Numbered from the stretch's first letter, positions 15,628 through 25,575 are shown. The stretch: 64,000 bases of DNA from Sphingosinicella sp. CPCC 101087 (GCF_004151485.1 NZ_SBFF01000001.1:310001-374000); one strand, 5' to 3'. Program-made: numbers and translations. Notes: generated by a model not told the origin, from the letters alone.

Positions 15628-17568
15628 ATGATCCAATCGCCCGACACGAATTCCGGAACCCGATCATTCGGCGCCGCCGCCGCGCGGGCGATCATTCTCT
15701 GGGCGGCGCTTGCCACGATGGTGCTCACCGGCATCAGCTATCTGCTGGCTTCGGCCCGCGCAGAGCGCCAGGCGCTCGAACGCCTGTCCGAATATGTCTC
15801 CCAGCGCGGCGAATCCGAAAGCCAGCTCTTCCTGGCCGCGCAGGCCAATCTCGAGACCTTTCGAAGCCGCTTCCTCGAGCTCTACAATGATCCGGCCGTG
15901 CTGGCCTCGCCCCGGTTCGGAGACTGGTTCTACGAGGACCGGCACGGCGCCATCCGCCTTCGTCCCGAATATTTCGAAGGGCGGCGGGACAGCGACGGCA
16001 CCCTTCGCCGCGGCACGTCGGCCTTCATGGGCCGCAAGCGGCCCGAGCTCACGCCGGAGCTCCAGCGGCGGATGATCATCGCCTATCAGCTGGTCGACCG
16101 CTTCGGGCCCGCCTGGCTCAACCAGTTCGACAACCTGCACGCCAGCCTTCCGGAAAACGCCCTCATCATCCACTGGCCGGGCGGAAATTGGGGCGCGAAT
16201 GCCGATCCGGACCTCGACATGACGGCCGGTGCGGTCATCAAGGCGACCCTGCAGTCGCACAATCCCGAACGCAGGCCGGTCTGGACCGGGCTCTATTACG
16301 ATCTGACGGCGGGGCATTGGGCGGTGACCTATCAGCTCCCGGTGGATCAGGGCGGTCGCCACCTCATCAACCCGAGCCACGACATCCGCCTCGGCGACCT
16401 CGTTCGTCGGCTCGCCGAGGATCATCCGCCCGGCGGCCGCAATCTCATCCTCTCCGACCGCGGCGAACTCGTTGCTCAGCCCGAACGGATGGACGAGATC
16501 TTCCAGAACCGGGGCGTGCTGGACATCGGCAAGCTCGGCGATCCCGCGCTCCGGGCGATCCATCAGGCGTTGCAGGAGGACATCGTCGGCCGGGCGCCGG
16601 ACCGACAGGCCCGCGTCGTCCGGATCGACGCGCTGGACGCCTATGTCGCCTTCGCCCGTATCGAGGGGCCGGGCTGGTGGTTCGCGACGATCTATCCGCG
16701 CTCCCTGGTCTCGCGTCAGGCGCACGAAGCTGCCGGAATCATCCTGCTGCTCGGCCTCCTGCTCCTCGCCTTGGTCGCCACGGCCGTCCTGGCCATCCTG
16801 CGCCTCAGGGTGGCACGCCCGCTGGCCGAGCTGGAATGCGCGTCACGGCGAATTGCGGCCGGGGAGCATGAGGCGGTCGCCGCGGGCGAGATCCCGCTCC
16901 CGGTCGAGCGGCGCGACGAAATCGGCCTGCTCGCGCGCGCATTCAGGTCGATGGCGACGGAGATCGGTGCGGCGAGCGCGGAGCTGGAGCGCAACGTCGC
17001 CGCGCGGACCGTCGAGCTGCGGCTTGCCAATCGCCGCCTCGAGCAGTTGAGCCTCCGGGACGGCCTCACCGGAGCCTTGAACCGAAGGGCGCTCGACAGC
17101 GATCTCGCCGCGGCGGCGCGCCGGGCCCGCGAGGTCGGCCTGCCCTGCGCCCTGTTGCTGTGCGACATCGATCATTTCAAAGCTTATAATGACAGCTATG
17201 GTCACCTCGCCGGAGATCAGGTGCTGGTCCTGGTGGCGAGCACCGTCGCCCAGTCCGTGCCGGACGGGCGGGTCTATCGGTATGGCGGCGAGGAATTCGC
17301 CGTCATCCTCGATCCCTCGGAATGCAATTGCGCATCGGTCGGCGACCAGCTCGTGCGTCGTATCGCCGCGCTGCAAATGCCGCACCGAGGCAGCCCGCTG
17401 GGGATCATCACGATGAGCGCCGGCCTGGCCTATGTGGGCGACGGTCTCGCGGGCGCCGCGGCGCTGCTGGAAGCGGCCGACGCGCAGCTCTATCGCGCCA
17501 AGGAAGGTGGCCGGAACCGCCTCGCTTGCGACGACGTAGCGGAAGCCGGCGTCTCCGACGCGGCCTAG
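15628..17568 (+). CDS. Membrane-bound diguanylate cyclase with periplasmic sensor and HAMP
   Basis: The 646-residue protein has a first membrane helix (about 20-40, IILWAALATMVLTGISYLL). A periplasmic sensor domain of about 320 residues, Cache-like by position, follows. A second helix (about 370-392, IILLLGLLLLALVATAVLAI), a HAMP linker and a short coiled coil come next. The GGDEF domain has GGEEF at 553-557 and DIDHFKAYNDSYGHLAGD, so it should make cyclic-di-GMP. The RxxD inhibitory site expected a few residues before GGEEF reads VPDG, so product feedback is probably absent. No ribosome-binding site is obvious. The ligand is unknown. Confidence 0.9.
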   Translation: MIQSPDTNSGTRSFGAAAARAIILWAALATMVLTGISYLLASARAERQALERLSEYVSQRGESESQLFLAAQANLETFRSRFLELYNDPAVLASPRFGDWFYEDRHGAIRLRPEYFEGRRDSDGTLRRGTSAFMGRKRPELTPELQRRMIIAYQLVDRFGPAWLNQFDNLHASLPENALIIHWPGGNWGANADPDLDMTAGAVIKATLQSHNPERRPVWTGLYYDLTAGHWAVTYQLPVDQGGRHLINPSHDIRLGDLVRRLAEDHPPGGRNLILSDRGELVAQPERMDEIFQNRGVLDIGKLGDPALRAIHQALQEDIVGRAPDRQARVVRIDALDAYVAFARIEGPGWWFATIYPRSLVSRQAHEAAGIILLLGLLLLALVATAVLAILRLRVARPLAELECASRRIAAGEHEAVAAGEIPLPVERRDEIGLLARAFRSMATEIGAASAELERNVAARTVELRLANRRLEQLSLRDGLTGALNRRALDSDLAAAARRAREVGLPCALLLCDIDHFKAYNDSYGHLAGDQVLVLVASTVAQSVPDGRVYRYGGEEFAVILDPSECNCASVGDQLVRRIAALQMPHRGSPLGIITMSAGLAYVGDGLAGAAALLEAADAQLYRAKEGGRNRLACDDVAEAGVSDAA

Positions 17569-17655
17569 GCTTGGGCGGATCCGGCAACGAACATATTTCG
17601 CACGGAAGCTGCCGAAGCGCGGCGCTCCTCTTGGAGGCCAGCCGCCTCCCCTCCT

Positions 17656-18552
17656 CTACGTTTGCGGGGTCTCGTCGCCCGACTCTTCGCGGCCGCGCTC
17701 GGCGTGCCAGGACTGCGCCGGATCGGTCGGGACGATGCGGCCGCCGCTCACCCGGCCCGCATAGCGGCGCGATCCCGCCTCCGTCGCGACCGCGAAGTCG
17801 ATCCGGTCGCCGGTCAGCCGTCCGCGGGCGATGGGGAGGTCCTCGTCCCCGTTCCGAAGCGCGCCGGTGAAGGCCTGGAAGCGCTGGGAGATACGGAGCT
17901 CGCCGACGCGGCCCGCTTCGTCGGTGAAGCGCCAGACGCCGTCGACCTGGGCCGGCACCGTCCACAAATGGACCCGTGCGCCGCCGACGCGGTGGGTCTC
18001 GTCCGGCCGCCATTCGCCCATGTCGAAGGCGTGGCTGACGATGCGGGAGCCGGGGCGCAACTGCGACAGCAAGCGCGGGCGCAGCCGCAGGTTGACCTCG
18101 GGCAGAAGGAATAGCGTGACGACGGTAGCGTCCGACAGCGGCGTCTCGAACAGATTCTCGACCCGGAAGCGGACCCGATCGGCGACGCCCGCCCGCCGGG
18201 CATTTTCCTGCGCTTCGCCGATCAGAACGGGATCGATGTCGACGCCGAGGCCGCGCGCGCCGCGGTCGCGCGCGGCCGCGATGAGGATCCGTCCGTCGCC
18301 GGTGCCCAGATCGATGACATGATCAGATGGACCGACGCGCGCGGCTTCCAGCATCCGGTCGACCACGGCAGGGCGCGTGCCGGCATAAGGGACATCCAGG
18401 TCGAGCCGTCCGTGGACGAGGCTCGACAACGAGCATCGGCTCTGCGTGACCGAGAGGCAGCCCAGGCCGGTGACGACGAGCAGCCCGACGAGCAAAGTCA
18501 GCCCGCCTGCCGCCAGATGCGGCGCCCAAGACGCACGCAGTCCCCATCTCAT
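17656..18552 (-). CDS. Membrane-anchored SAM-dependent methyltransferase
   Basis: The 298-residue protein has an N-terminal hydrophobic stretch (about 12-33, HLAAGGLTLLVGLLVVTGLG). A class I methyltransferase core follows, with motif I DLGTGDGRILIAA, acidic DIDP closing strand 2, and SDATVVTLFLLPEVNLRLRP at motif IV. A C-terminal beta-rich extension of about 90 residues follows (GELRISQRFQAFTGALRNG). The substrate is unknown; related proteins have been linked to protein-lysine methylation, but that is not shown here. It lies tail-to-tail with the diguanylate cyclase. Confidence 0.8.
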   Translation of the reverse strand: MRWGLRASWAPHLAAGGLTLLVGLLVVTGLGCLSVTQSRCSLSSLVHGRLDLDVPYAGTRPAVVDRMLEAARVGPSDHVIDLGTGDGRILIAAARDRGARGLGVDIDPVLIGEAQENARRAGVADRVRFRVENLFETPLSDATVVTLFLLPEVNLRLRPRLLSQLRPGSRIVSHAFDMGEWRPDETHRVGGARVHLWTVPAQVDGVWRFTDEAGRVGELRISQRFQAFTGALRNGDEDLPIARGRLTGDRIDFAVATEAGSRRYAGRVSGGRIVPTDPAQSWHAERGREESGDETPQT

Positions 18553-18613
18553 GCCCCGTCATCCCTACCCGCCGCCTGCGCTTCACGAAAGGGGCGGCTG
18601 GTCGCCCATTCCT

Positions 18614-20017
18614 TCAGGATTCGGCCACCAGCTGGTCGACAGGCGCCGACAGGCAGACCTCCAGCCCTTCCGGTCGCCAGGTGCGGACCAGTTCGGCGCC
18701 AAGCTGGCCCTTGAGGGTGATATCCACCAATCGGCTGCCGAAGCCGAAATGCTCGGGCTCGCGCACCGGCGGCCCGCCTTTCTCCAGCCAGCGCAGGGTG
18801 AAGCGTTCGGCGGAACGCTCGCCGCGGACGCGGACCTGGCCCTCCGGCACGCTCAACGCGCCATATTTGGCGGCGTTCGTCGCCAGCTCATGGACGGCCA
18901 GGGAGATCGGGGTGGCGGCGCGATTCCTCAGCGGCGCATCGTCGCCTTCTACGAGAACCCGCTCCCGGCCCTCCAGTCCATAAGGCGACAGCAGCTGCCG
19001 AACCAGGCCGAGCACGGAGGCTCGCTGCGCCTCCGACGGGACGCCGTCGCCGTGCGGCCGGGCATAATCATGTGCCCGGCCGAGCGCGGCGATGCGATCG
19101 CGCACCTCGTCGGCGAAGGCGCGCGCCTCCGGATGCTGGCGGACCGAAAGCGCGATCAGGCCGGAAACGACGGCGAAGATGTTCTTGATCCGGTGGCTCA
19201 GTTCCTTGCTCGCCAGCTCCATCTGCTCGCCGAAGGACTTCTGCGCCTGGATGTCGGTGCAGGTGCCCATCCAGCGGATGATCTGCCCCGCCTCGTCGCG
19301 GACCGGATGCGCTCGGCCGAGCATCCACCGATAGTCGCCGGAACGGTGCCTCAGCCGATATTCGATCTCATAGGGATCGCCGGTGGCGAGGCTGTGCCGC
19401 CACCGCGCGAAGGTCCGTTCTTGATCGTCGGGATGGAACAGGTCGGCCCAGCCATCCCCGTCGCTCGACCCGGGCGTCGCCCCGGTATATTCATACCAGC
19501 GGCGGTTGAAGAAATCGTGATAGCCGTCCGGGCGAGTCACCCAGATCATCTGGTCCACCGATTCGACGATGTCGGCGAGCAGGGCTCGGCTCTCCTCCAG
19601 CGCTCGCTCGATGCTCTTATGTGCGGTGATATCCAGGAAGAGAACGGCGAAACGCTCGTCTCCGAGCGGGTGGGCGCGCGCTTCGTAGGATCGATGGTCC
19701 AGGGCCGGAACCTCGACCTCGAACGCGGCAGGCTCGCCGCTGTCCACCACTGCGCCGTAGCGACGCACGATGCTGGCCGGAAAGCCCGGTATCGCCGCGC
19801 TCACGCAATGGCCCAAGGCGGCGCTCGCCGTCAGCCCGGTCTGCTCCGTGAAGGCCGGATTGACCTCGCGGAAGATGAAATCCGCGGCCCGGCCCGCCTC
19901 GTCGCGGACGAGCTCGGCCACGAAGAAGCCTTCGCGAATCTTCTGGAAAAGGCCTCGATAGCTGGCCTCGCCGAGAGGCTGCTCCTCCCCGGGCTCCGCC
20001 ACGGCCGCATCGTTCAT
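18614..20017 (-). CDS. HWE-family sensor histidine kinase with two PAS domains
   Basis: The protein of about 467 residues has two PAS domains (roughly 18-135 and 145-270; the second has DFFNRRWYEYTGATPG and ends WMGTCTDIQAQK). A kinase core follows. The phospho-acceptor region is ELSHRIKNIFAVVSGLIALS and the N-box is HELATNAAKYGALS. The HWE-type motif WLEKGGPPV comes before FGFGSRLV. It has no membrane segment, so it senses inside the cell. I chose ATG 20017 with GGGAG upstream, not GTG 20029. No response regulator lies nearby; HWE kinases often feed the PhyR-NepR general stress pathway. Confidence 0.85.
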   Translation of the reverse strand: MNDAAVAEPGEEQPLGEASYRGLFQKIREGFFVAELVRDEAGRAADFIFREVNPAFTEQTGLTASAALGHCVSAAIPGFPASIVRRYGAVVDSGEPAAFEVEVPALDHRSYEARAHPLGDERFAVLFLDITAHKSIERALEESRALLADIVESVDQMIWVTRPDGYHDFFNRRWYEYTGATPGSSDGDGWADLFHPDDQERTFARWRHSLATGDPYEIEYRLRHRSGDYRWMLGRAHPVRDEAGQIIRWMGTCTDIQAQKSFGEQMELASKELSHRIKNIFAVVSGLIALSVRQHPEARAFADEVRDRIAALGRAHDYARPHGDGVPSEAQRASVLGLVRQLLSPYGLEGRERVLVEGDDAPLRNRAATPISLAVHELATNAAKYGALSVPEGQVRVRGERSAERFTLRWLEKGGPPVREPEHFGFGSRLVDITLKGQLGAELVRTWRPEGLEVCLSAPVDQLVAES

Positions 20018-20102
20018 CGGGCACGCCACTCCCTTTTCGTGCCGAACGTGTGCGGCCGACGGCTGTTCCTGCGGCGCGCCGGCGGTGGAGGCAAGATACG
20101 CG

Positions 20103-20540
20103 TCAGCAAAAGTCGCTCAGTCGAATCTCGCGCAGCGGATCGCCGCCGTCGATGAACAGGCGTCCCGCCGGCGCGAGCGCCGCGGCGATGCGCGGCACGG
20201 CCTGACGGCCCGCTCGCGGGTGCCGTCCGTCGAACGCACCGACCCGAACGGCCAAAGCGATATCGAAAGGCGCCTCCCCGGCCTCGAGCTGGAAATCCTC
20301 GGCGGCGACATGCCGGAAGCTCAAGCGCCCGGCGGCGAGCTCCTGCGCGGAGGCGGCAACGGCCTGGGCGATCGCCCTGGCGGACCGGTCGATGCCCAGC
20401 ACATGGCCATCGCCGATGCGGCTCGAGACGGCGCGGGCGGCAGCCCCGGGACCGCAGCCGATCTCCAGCACGCGCAGGCCCGGACGAAGCGGAAGGGCGT
20501 CGACGATTGCCGCCAGCCGTGGAGACAGGGGATTGGTCAT
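20103..20540 (-). CDS. Small class I SAM-dependent methyltransferase
   Basis: The 145-residue protein has motif I VLEIGCGPGAAARAV, the acidic end of strand 2 (VLGIDRS), AAEDFQ for the adenine contact, and PFDIALAVRVGAF at motif IV. It is short for the family, which usually has 200 or more residues, and appears to lack most of the C-terminal substrate-recognition part. It is intact from ATG to stop. The substrate cannot be told. It lies upstream of the HWE kinase in the same direction, with an 85-base gap. Confidence 0.75.
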   Translation of the reverse strand: MTNPLSPRLAAIVDALPLRPGLRVLEIGCGPGAAARAVSSRIGDGHVLGIDRSARAIAQAVAASAQELAAGRLSFRHVAAEDFQLEAGEAPFDIALAVRVGAFDGRHPRAGRQAVPRIAAALAPAGRLFIDGGDPLREIRLSDFC

Positions 20541-20739
20541 AGCGCCGTGTGACTCCCGGTCGGCGCCGGTTCAACGCCTTCCCTGTTCGTCGCAGCGGGC
20601 TCGGGCGGGAGCCAACGGCGTCACCGCAGTGCAGCAGAGATTTCATTGCACCGCAGCAATCAGGCCATGGAAGCGCAACGGCCGGCCCCTAGCGACCCGA
20701 TCGACCGCAACAAGCGGCAATCGAGCAAGGGGTCCCAAG

Positions 20740-23250
20740 ATGAGTTTCCGAAAGTTCGCGTCCGCCGGCCTGTCCGCCTTCCTCGCCAGCACCAGCAGCC
20801 TCGCGCTGGCCCAGACCGGCCCCGGTGACGGGCCTGTCACGACGAGCGGCGGCGACGAGGAAATCGTCGTCACCGGCCGCGCGGGGGCGTCCGAGCGCAC
20901 TCGGCTGGAGACGAGCTACGCCATCACCACGATCGACAATGACGCGCTGCGCTCGCGCGCGCCGTCGAGCGTCACCGAGGCGCTCAAGTCGGTGCCCGGA
21001 TTCTGGGTGGAGGCATCGGGCGGCGAAGGGAGCGGCAATGTCCGCGCGCGCGGCATTCCGGTCGACGGCTTCGGCTCGATCAACCTCCTCGAGAACGGGC
21101 TTCCCGTCCAGCACGACCCTTCGCTCGGCTATCTCAATGCCGACCAGGCCTTTCGGATCGACGAGTCGATCGAGCGAATCGAGGTGGTGCGCGGCGGCCC
21201 CTCCTCCATCTTCTACTCGAACGCGCCGGGCGGCGCGGTCAACTTCATCACCCGGCAGCCCGGTGACACGCTCGGCGGCGTTGCACGCGTGCTCTACGGG
21301 CCGACCGCCGACCTCTATCGCTTCGACGGCTGGATCGGCGCACCGCTCGGCGCCGGCTGGAGCCTCGGCGTCGGCGGCTATTACCGCAACGAAGCCGGCG
21401 TGCGAGACCCCGGCTTCACCGGCAATCGTGGCGGCCAGATCCGCGCCGACGTGAATTACGACTTCGGCAACGGCAGCGTGACGTTCGGCTACAAGAGAAT
21501 CGACGACCATGCGATCTTCTACACCGGCATTCCGCTGACCAAGGACCGCGAGGGCGACGTCGTCGGGCTGCCCGGCTTCGATCCCCATTACGACACGACC
21601 GCGAGCCGGGCGACCGCCTTCATGACCCTGCGCAGCGCGGACGGGCCCGTCTTCTTCGACAATGCCGACGGCACCGATATCGAGCTCGACCAGTTCAGCC
21701 TGCTGGCCGACTGGGAGATCGCGCCGGGCTGGGAACTCACCAACCGCGCCCGCTACCGTGATTCCCGGACGGTCCGCAACGGCGTCTATCCCGCCTCCGT
21801 CAGCACCGCGACGTCTCTGCTCGACCAATATCGAGGCCAGGTGCTGACCGCCTTCCCGACCGCGACGAGCGTGCAGCTGCGCTACGTGGACACCGGCGAA
21901 GCCTTCGACCTGACCGGCCAGAACGGCAATGGCGACATATTCATCAATGCCGCGCGTCCCGTGACCGTCGAGGAGAGCGAATTCCTCAACGACCTGCGCC
22001 TTGCCCACAGCTTCGAGATCGGCGGCATGACGCACGATTTCGCGATCGGCTTCTATTATGCGCGCATCGAAGAGACGTTCGTCCGCTATTCGGCTTCGAC
22101 GATCCAGGACGTCTCCGGCAACTCGCGCCTGCTCGATCTCGTCGCGCTCGGCGCCGGCGGGCAGGTGGTCGGTGCGCTCACCGAGAATGGCGTCGCCCGC
22201 TACGGTTCCGAGTTCGCCAACGGGCGCGGCACGCAGGACACGTTCGCGCTCTATGCGGCGGACGAATGGCAGGTGACGCCGCAGCTTCGCATCGACGCCG
22301 GCCTGCGCTGGGAAACGGTCAGCACCCGGGGCGCGCAGGAGGGCAGCCAAACCGTCGACCTCGGCGACCCGACGACGCTCGCCGACAATGCCGTGCTGAC
22401 CGGAAATGGCGTCTTCACGCCGTTCGACCGCCGGTTCGACCGCGTCGGCTACACCATAGGCGCCGACTGGCGGTTCGATGCCCGGGCGGGACTGTTCGCG
22501 CGCTACACCTCGGCCTTCCGCCTGCCGAGCGTCGGCAGCTTCATCACCAGCGCGACCGCCGATCCGCGCACCCAGGGCATCGACCTGTGGGAGGCGGGCG
22601 TCAAATATCAGTCGCGGCTGGCGAGCCTCTATCTCACCGGCTTCCTCACCGACTTCGACTCCTATTCGATCGGCAATACGAGATTCGATCCGGTCACCCA
22701 GGGCTATGTGACCCAGACCGTCTATACCGACACCCGCTCTTACGGCGTCGAATTCGAAGGCACGGTTCGGCCCGTCGACTGGTTCGACTTCACGTTGAAC
22801 GCCACCTACCAGGAGCCGACCTTCCGGAACCTGCGCTACGACGAACTGACCAGCGTGGAGGGCGTGCCGACTCTGGTGCCGCGCGATTATACGGGCAACC
22901 AGCTGCTTCGCGTGCCGAAGCTCGCGCTGCGGGCCACTCCGGCCGTCACCCTGTTCGAGGATCGCCTGCGCGCCCAGCTCGATATCGAACACTATTCCAA
23001 GCGCTATGCCGATGCGGCCAACAGGTCGGTGCTGCCGGCCTACACGGTGCTGAACGCGAGCGTCCGCTTCCAGCTCACCGATCGGATCGCGCTGTGGGCC
23101 TATGGCGACAATCTCACCAACACGATCGGCCTCACCGAAGGCAATCCGCGCGCCGGCGAGCTTACCAGCGGCCAGGCGAACGACCTGCTCTTCATCGGTC
23201 GTCCGATCCTCGGCCGGAATTTCCGCTTCGCCGTGGATTTCCGCTTCTGA
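20740..23250 (+). CDS. TonB-dependent outer-membrane receptor
   Basis: The 836-residue protein has a signal peptide (SAFLASTSSLALA) and a TonB-box-like start (EEIVVTGRAG). A plug domain follows (SVTEALKSVPGFWVEASGGE, RIEVVRGGPSSIFYSNAPGG). A long barrel ends in RFAVDFRF with a terminal Phe. Such receptors import a bulky ligand such as a siderophore, oligosaccharide or organophosphorus compound. I took ATG 20740 for the intact signal peptide. It overlaps the start of the phosphoesterase gene (TGATG at 23248-23252), so the two are coupled and probably handle the same ligand. The 199 bases upstream show no clear Fur or LacI site. Confidence 0.9.
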   Translation: MSFRKFASAGLSAFLASTSSLALAQTGPGDGPVTTSGGDEEIVVTGRAGASERTRLETSYAITTIDNDALRSRAPSSVTEALKSVPGFWVEASGGEGSGNVRARGIPVDGFGSINLLENGLPVQHDPSLGYLNADQAFRIDESIERIEVVRGGPSSIFYSNAPGGAVNFITRQPGDTLGGVARVLYGPTADLYRFDGWIGAPLGAGWSLGVGGYYRNEAGVRDPGFTGNRGGQIRADVNYDFGNGSVTFGYKRIDDHAIFYTGIPLTKDREGDVVGLPGFDPHYDTTASRATAFMTLRSADGPVFFDNADGTDIELDQFSLLADWEIAPGWELTNRARYRDSRTVRNGVYPASVSTATSLLDQYRGQVLTAFPTATSVQLRYVDTGEAFDLTGQNGNGDIFINAARPVTVEESEFLNDLRLAHSFEIGGMTHDFAIGFYYARIEETFVRYSASTIQDVSGNSRLLDLVALGAGGQVVGALTENGVARYGSEFANGRGTQDTFALYAADEWQVTPQLRIDAGLRWETVSTRGAQEGSQTVDLGDPTTLADNAVLTGNGVFTPFDRRFDRVGYTIGADWRFDARAGLFARYTSAFRLPSVGSFITSATADPRTQGIDLWEAGVKYQSRLASLYLTGFLTDFDSYSIGNTRFDPVTQGYVTQTVYTDTRSYGVEFEGTVRPVDWFDFTLNATYQEPTFRNLRYDELTSVEGVPTLVPRDYTGNQLLRVPKLALRATPAVTLFEDRLRAQLDIEHYSKRYADAANRSVLPAYTVLNASVRFQLTDRIALWAYGDNLTNTIGLTEGNPRAGELTSGQANDLLFIGRPILGRNFRFAVDFRF

Positions 23251-24737
23251 TGCGGGCCACGATCCTGTTAGCGGCCGCATGGCTGGCCGCCGCCATTCCG
23301 ATGGCGGCGGCCGGTCAGGCGCCTACACCCGCTCCGGACCTCAGTTTCACCGGGGAGATTGTCGGCGCGGATCATCAGACCTATCGGCCGGTGCCCTTCG
23401 ACGTGCCTGAGGGCGTCGGGCGGATCACCGTCACGCTCGCCTACGATCGGTCGAACCGCACGGTCGTCGACATGGGCGTGTGGGACCCGGCGCGCTTCCG
23501 CGGCTGGAGCGGCGGCACGCGCGACCGCTTCACTCTTGCGCCGAGCGACGCCACGCCAGGCTATCTGGCCGGCGACCTTCCCGCCGGTCGCTGGCGCCTC
23601 ATGCTGGGCGTGCCCAATGCGCGCAGCGGCGCGCGGGCGGCTTATGAGGTCAAAGTCTATTTCGATCGCGCCGGAGAGCATCGCGCGACCGAAGCCATCG
23701 CCGATCCGCCGCTGAAAGACGGCCCCGGCTGGTATCGCGGCGATCTCCATCTGCACGACGCCCACAGCGACGGAAGCTGCGAGAGCCGAAGCGGACGACG
23801 CGTCCCCTGCCCGCTCTTCCGCACCGTCGAAGCGGCGGCCGAAGCCGGATTGGACTTCATCGCCGTCACCGATCACAACACCACCGCCCATTTCGGCGGC
23901 CTGCGCGAGCTCCAGCCTTATTTCGACGATCTGCTGCTCATCCCCGGAATCGAGATCACCACCTTCGGCGGCCATGCCAACATCTTCGGCCCGCGGCGCT
24001 TCGTCGATTTCCGGGTGGGGTCGGACGAGGTGGCCGATATCCGGGTTTTGCAACGCGACGCCGCGGCGGCAGGTGCGATCCTGTCGCTCAACCATCCCGC
24101 ACTGCCTTCGGGCGAGCCATGCATGGGCTGCGGCTGGACCTGGCCCGACACCGACTTTGGCGCCGTCGCGGCGATCGAGGCGATAAACGGCACGATGACG
24201 CAGGGCCCGCTCGCCGGGCTGGGCTTCTGGTACGCCCGTCTGAACGAGGGACATCGCCTTACCGGCATCGCCGCCAGCGACAATCACGATCCGGATGTGG
24301 CCCCGGGTCAGGCACCCCCCGGCCCTTCTCCGGTGGGCCGCCCGGCGACGGTGGTCTACGCCCGCAACCTCTCGATGCCGGCAATCCTCGACGCGATCCG
24401 GGCCGGCAATGTCTTCATCGATGTTGAAGGCACTCGAAGCCGACGGCTCGAAGTCGAGGCGCAGGCAGGCCGCGACCGCGCGTCCATGGGCGAGACGCTG
24501 GCGGGCCGCCGGCAAGTGGCGATCCATGCCGTCGTGGCCGGAGCGGCGGGTGCCTTCGCCGAACTGATCGTCAATGGACAGCCGCTCGGCCAGCGCCGAT
24601 CGATCTCATCGGACGAGGCGCAATTGTTCCTGTCCCTGGAGCCCGGCCAAGCCTGCGGCTGGCTCGCGATCAACGTCCGCGAAGCGGACGGCCGACCACT
24701 GCTGGTCGGCAACCCCGTCTATCTTCGGTGCGACTAG
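23250..24737 (+). CDS. Secreted CehA/McbA-type PHP-domain metal-dependent phosphoesterase
   Basis: The 495-residue protein has a signal peptide (ILLAAAWLAAAIPMAAAG) and an N-terminal beta domain (about 25-150). A PHP domain follows with the metal-binding motifs GDLHLHDAHSDG, FIAVTDHNTTAHF, IPGIEITTFGGHANIFG, SLNHPAL and ASDNHDPD. This is the CehA/McbA subgroup, whose characterised members hydrolyse carbamate or phospho(di)ester bonds. It would act in the periplasm. It overlaps the TonB receptor gene, which suggests that the receptor supplies its substrate or that it releases one for uptake. The substrate is unknown. Confidence 0.85.
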   Translation: MRATILLAAAWLAAAIPMAAAGQAPTPAPDLSFTGEIVGADHQTYRPVPFDVPEGVGRITVTLAYDRSNRTVVDMGVWDPARFRGWSGGTRDRFTLAPSDATPGYLAGDLPAGRWRLMLGVPNARSGARAAYEVKVYFDRAGEHRATEAIADPPLKDGPGWYRGDLHLHDAHSDGSCESRSGRRVPCPLFRTVEAAAEAGLDFIAVTDHNTTAHFGGLRELQPYFDDLLLIPGIEITTFGGHANIFGPRRFVDFRVGSDEVADIRVLQRDAAAAGAILSLNHPALPSGEPCMGCGWTWPDTDFGAVAAIEAINGTMTQGPLAGLGFWYARLNEGHRLTGIAASDNHDPDVAPGQAPPGPSPVGRPATVVYARNLSMPAILDAIRAGNVFIDVEGTRSRRLEVEAQAGRDRASMGETLAGRRQVAIHAVVAGAAGAFAELIVNGQPLGQRRSISSDEAQLFLSLEPGQACGWLAINVREADGRPLLVGNPVYLRCD

Positions 24738-24822
24738 CGCGGCGGCGGATCGGGGGCGCTGGCAGGGCAGATGCGAAGATCGCCTGCTCCTGGTCCGCAC
24801 CTCCGACCCGCGGCTGCGGCGC

Positions 24823-25575
24823 TCAGGCCGTCGCGCCCGGGGACTCGGACGCCGTCCCCGAAATATCCGGCTTCGCGGAGGCCTCCACGAACAGCATGCG
24901 GTAGGCGGCGCCTCCGACGAGGCCGCCGATCAGCGGGGCCAGCCAGAACAGCCAGAGCTGCTGCAGAGCGAGGCCGCCGACGAACAGCGCCGGTCCGGTG
25001 CTCCGCGCCGGATTGACCGACGTGTTGGTCACCGGGATGCTGATCAGGTGGATCAGGGTCAGCGCGAGACCGATCGCGATCGGGGCAAAGCCCGCCGGCG
25101 CGCGCGTGTCGGTCGAACCGAGGATGATGATCAGGAATCCGGCGGTGAGGACCAGCTCGATCGTCAGCGCGGAAGTCAGGGCATATCCGCCCGGCGAGCC
25201 CTCGCCATAGCCGTTCTGCGCGAGTCCGGAGGCGGCAAGGTCGAAGCCCGGTTGCCCGCTCGCAATCATCACCAGCAAGGCGGCGGCGGCGATGGCGCCG
25301 GCGAGCTGGGCCGCCACGTAGGGGAGAATGTCGCCGGCGGGAAACCGCCTGCCAGCCCATAGTCCGACCGTGACCGCCGGATTGAGGTGGCAGCCGGAAA
25401 TATGACCGATCGAATAGGCCATGGTGAGGACCGTGAGGCCGAAGGCGAGGGAAACGCCGAGCAGGCCGATCCCCACTTCGGGAAAGGCCGCCGCCAGCAC
25501 GGCGCTCCCGCACCCTCCAAAAACCAGCCAGAAGGTTCCGATTCCCTCCGCCGCCATCCGTCTGCCGATATGCAT
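24823..25575 (-). CDS. aqpZ: Aquaporin Z-type water channel
   Basis: The 250-residue protein has six membrane segments and both pore motifs ([12 protein letters not shown] and [13 protein letters not shown]). The residues around them fit a water channel rather than a glycerol facilitator. It would equilibrate water across the inner membrane. I chose ATG 25575 because GGAAGGAGGGG precedes it; the frame is open to 25638 but the extra residues are not channel-like. It is convergent with the phosphoesterase gene and otherwise unlinked. Confidence 0.93.
   Translation of the reverse strand: MHIGRRMAAEGIGTFWLVFGGCGSAVLAAAFPEVGIGLLGVSLAFGLTVLTMAYSIGHISGCHLNPAVTVGLWAGRRFPAGDILPYVAAQLAGAIAAAALLVMIASGQPGFDLAASGLAQNGYGEGSPGGYALTSALTIELVLTAGFLIIILGSTDTRAPAGFAPIAIGLALTLIHLISIPVTNTSVNPARSTGPALFVGGLALQQLWLFWLAPLIGGLVGGAAYRMLFVEASAKPDISGTASESPGATA

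Noticed and set aside
18446-20155. 569-codon plus-strand frame across the methyltransferase and HWE kinase genes
   Set aside because: The minus-strand genes have full catalytic motifs; the plus-strand frame has none and crosses both genes and the gap.
20689-23280. Long open frame (863 codons) on the minus strand opposite the TonB receptor
   Set aside because: It exactly shadows the receptor gene, is rich in Arg, Ala, Gly and Asp as antisense frames of GC-rich genes are, and shows no domain. The plus-strand receptor has clear plug and barrel motifs.
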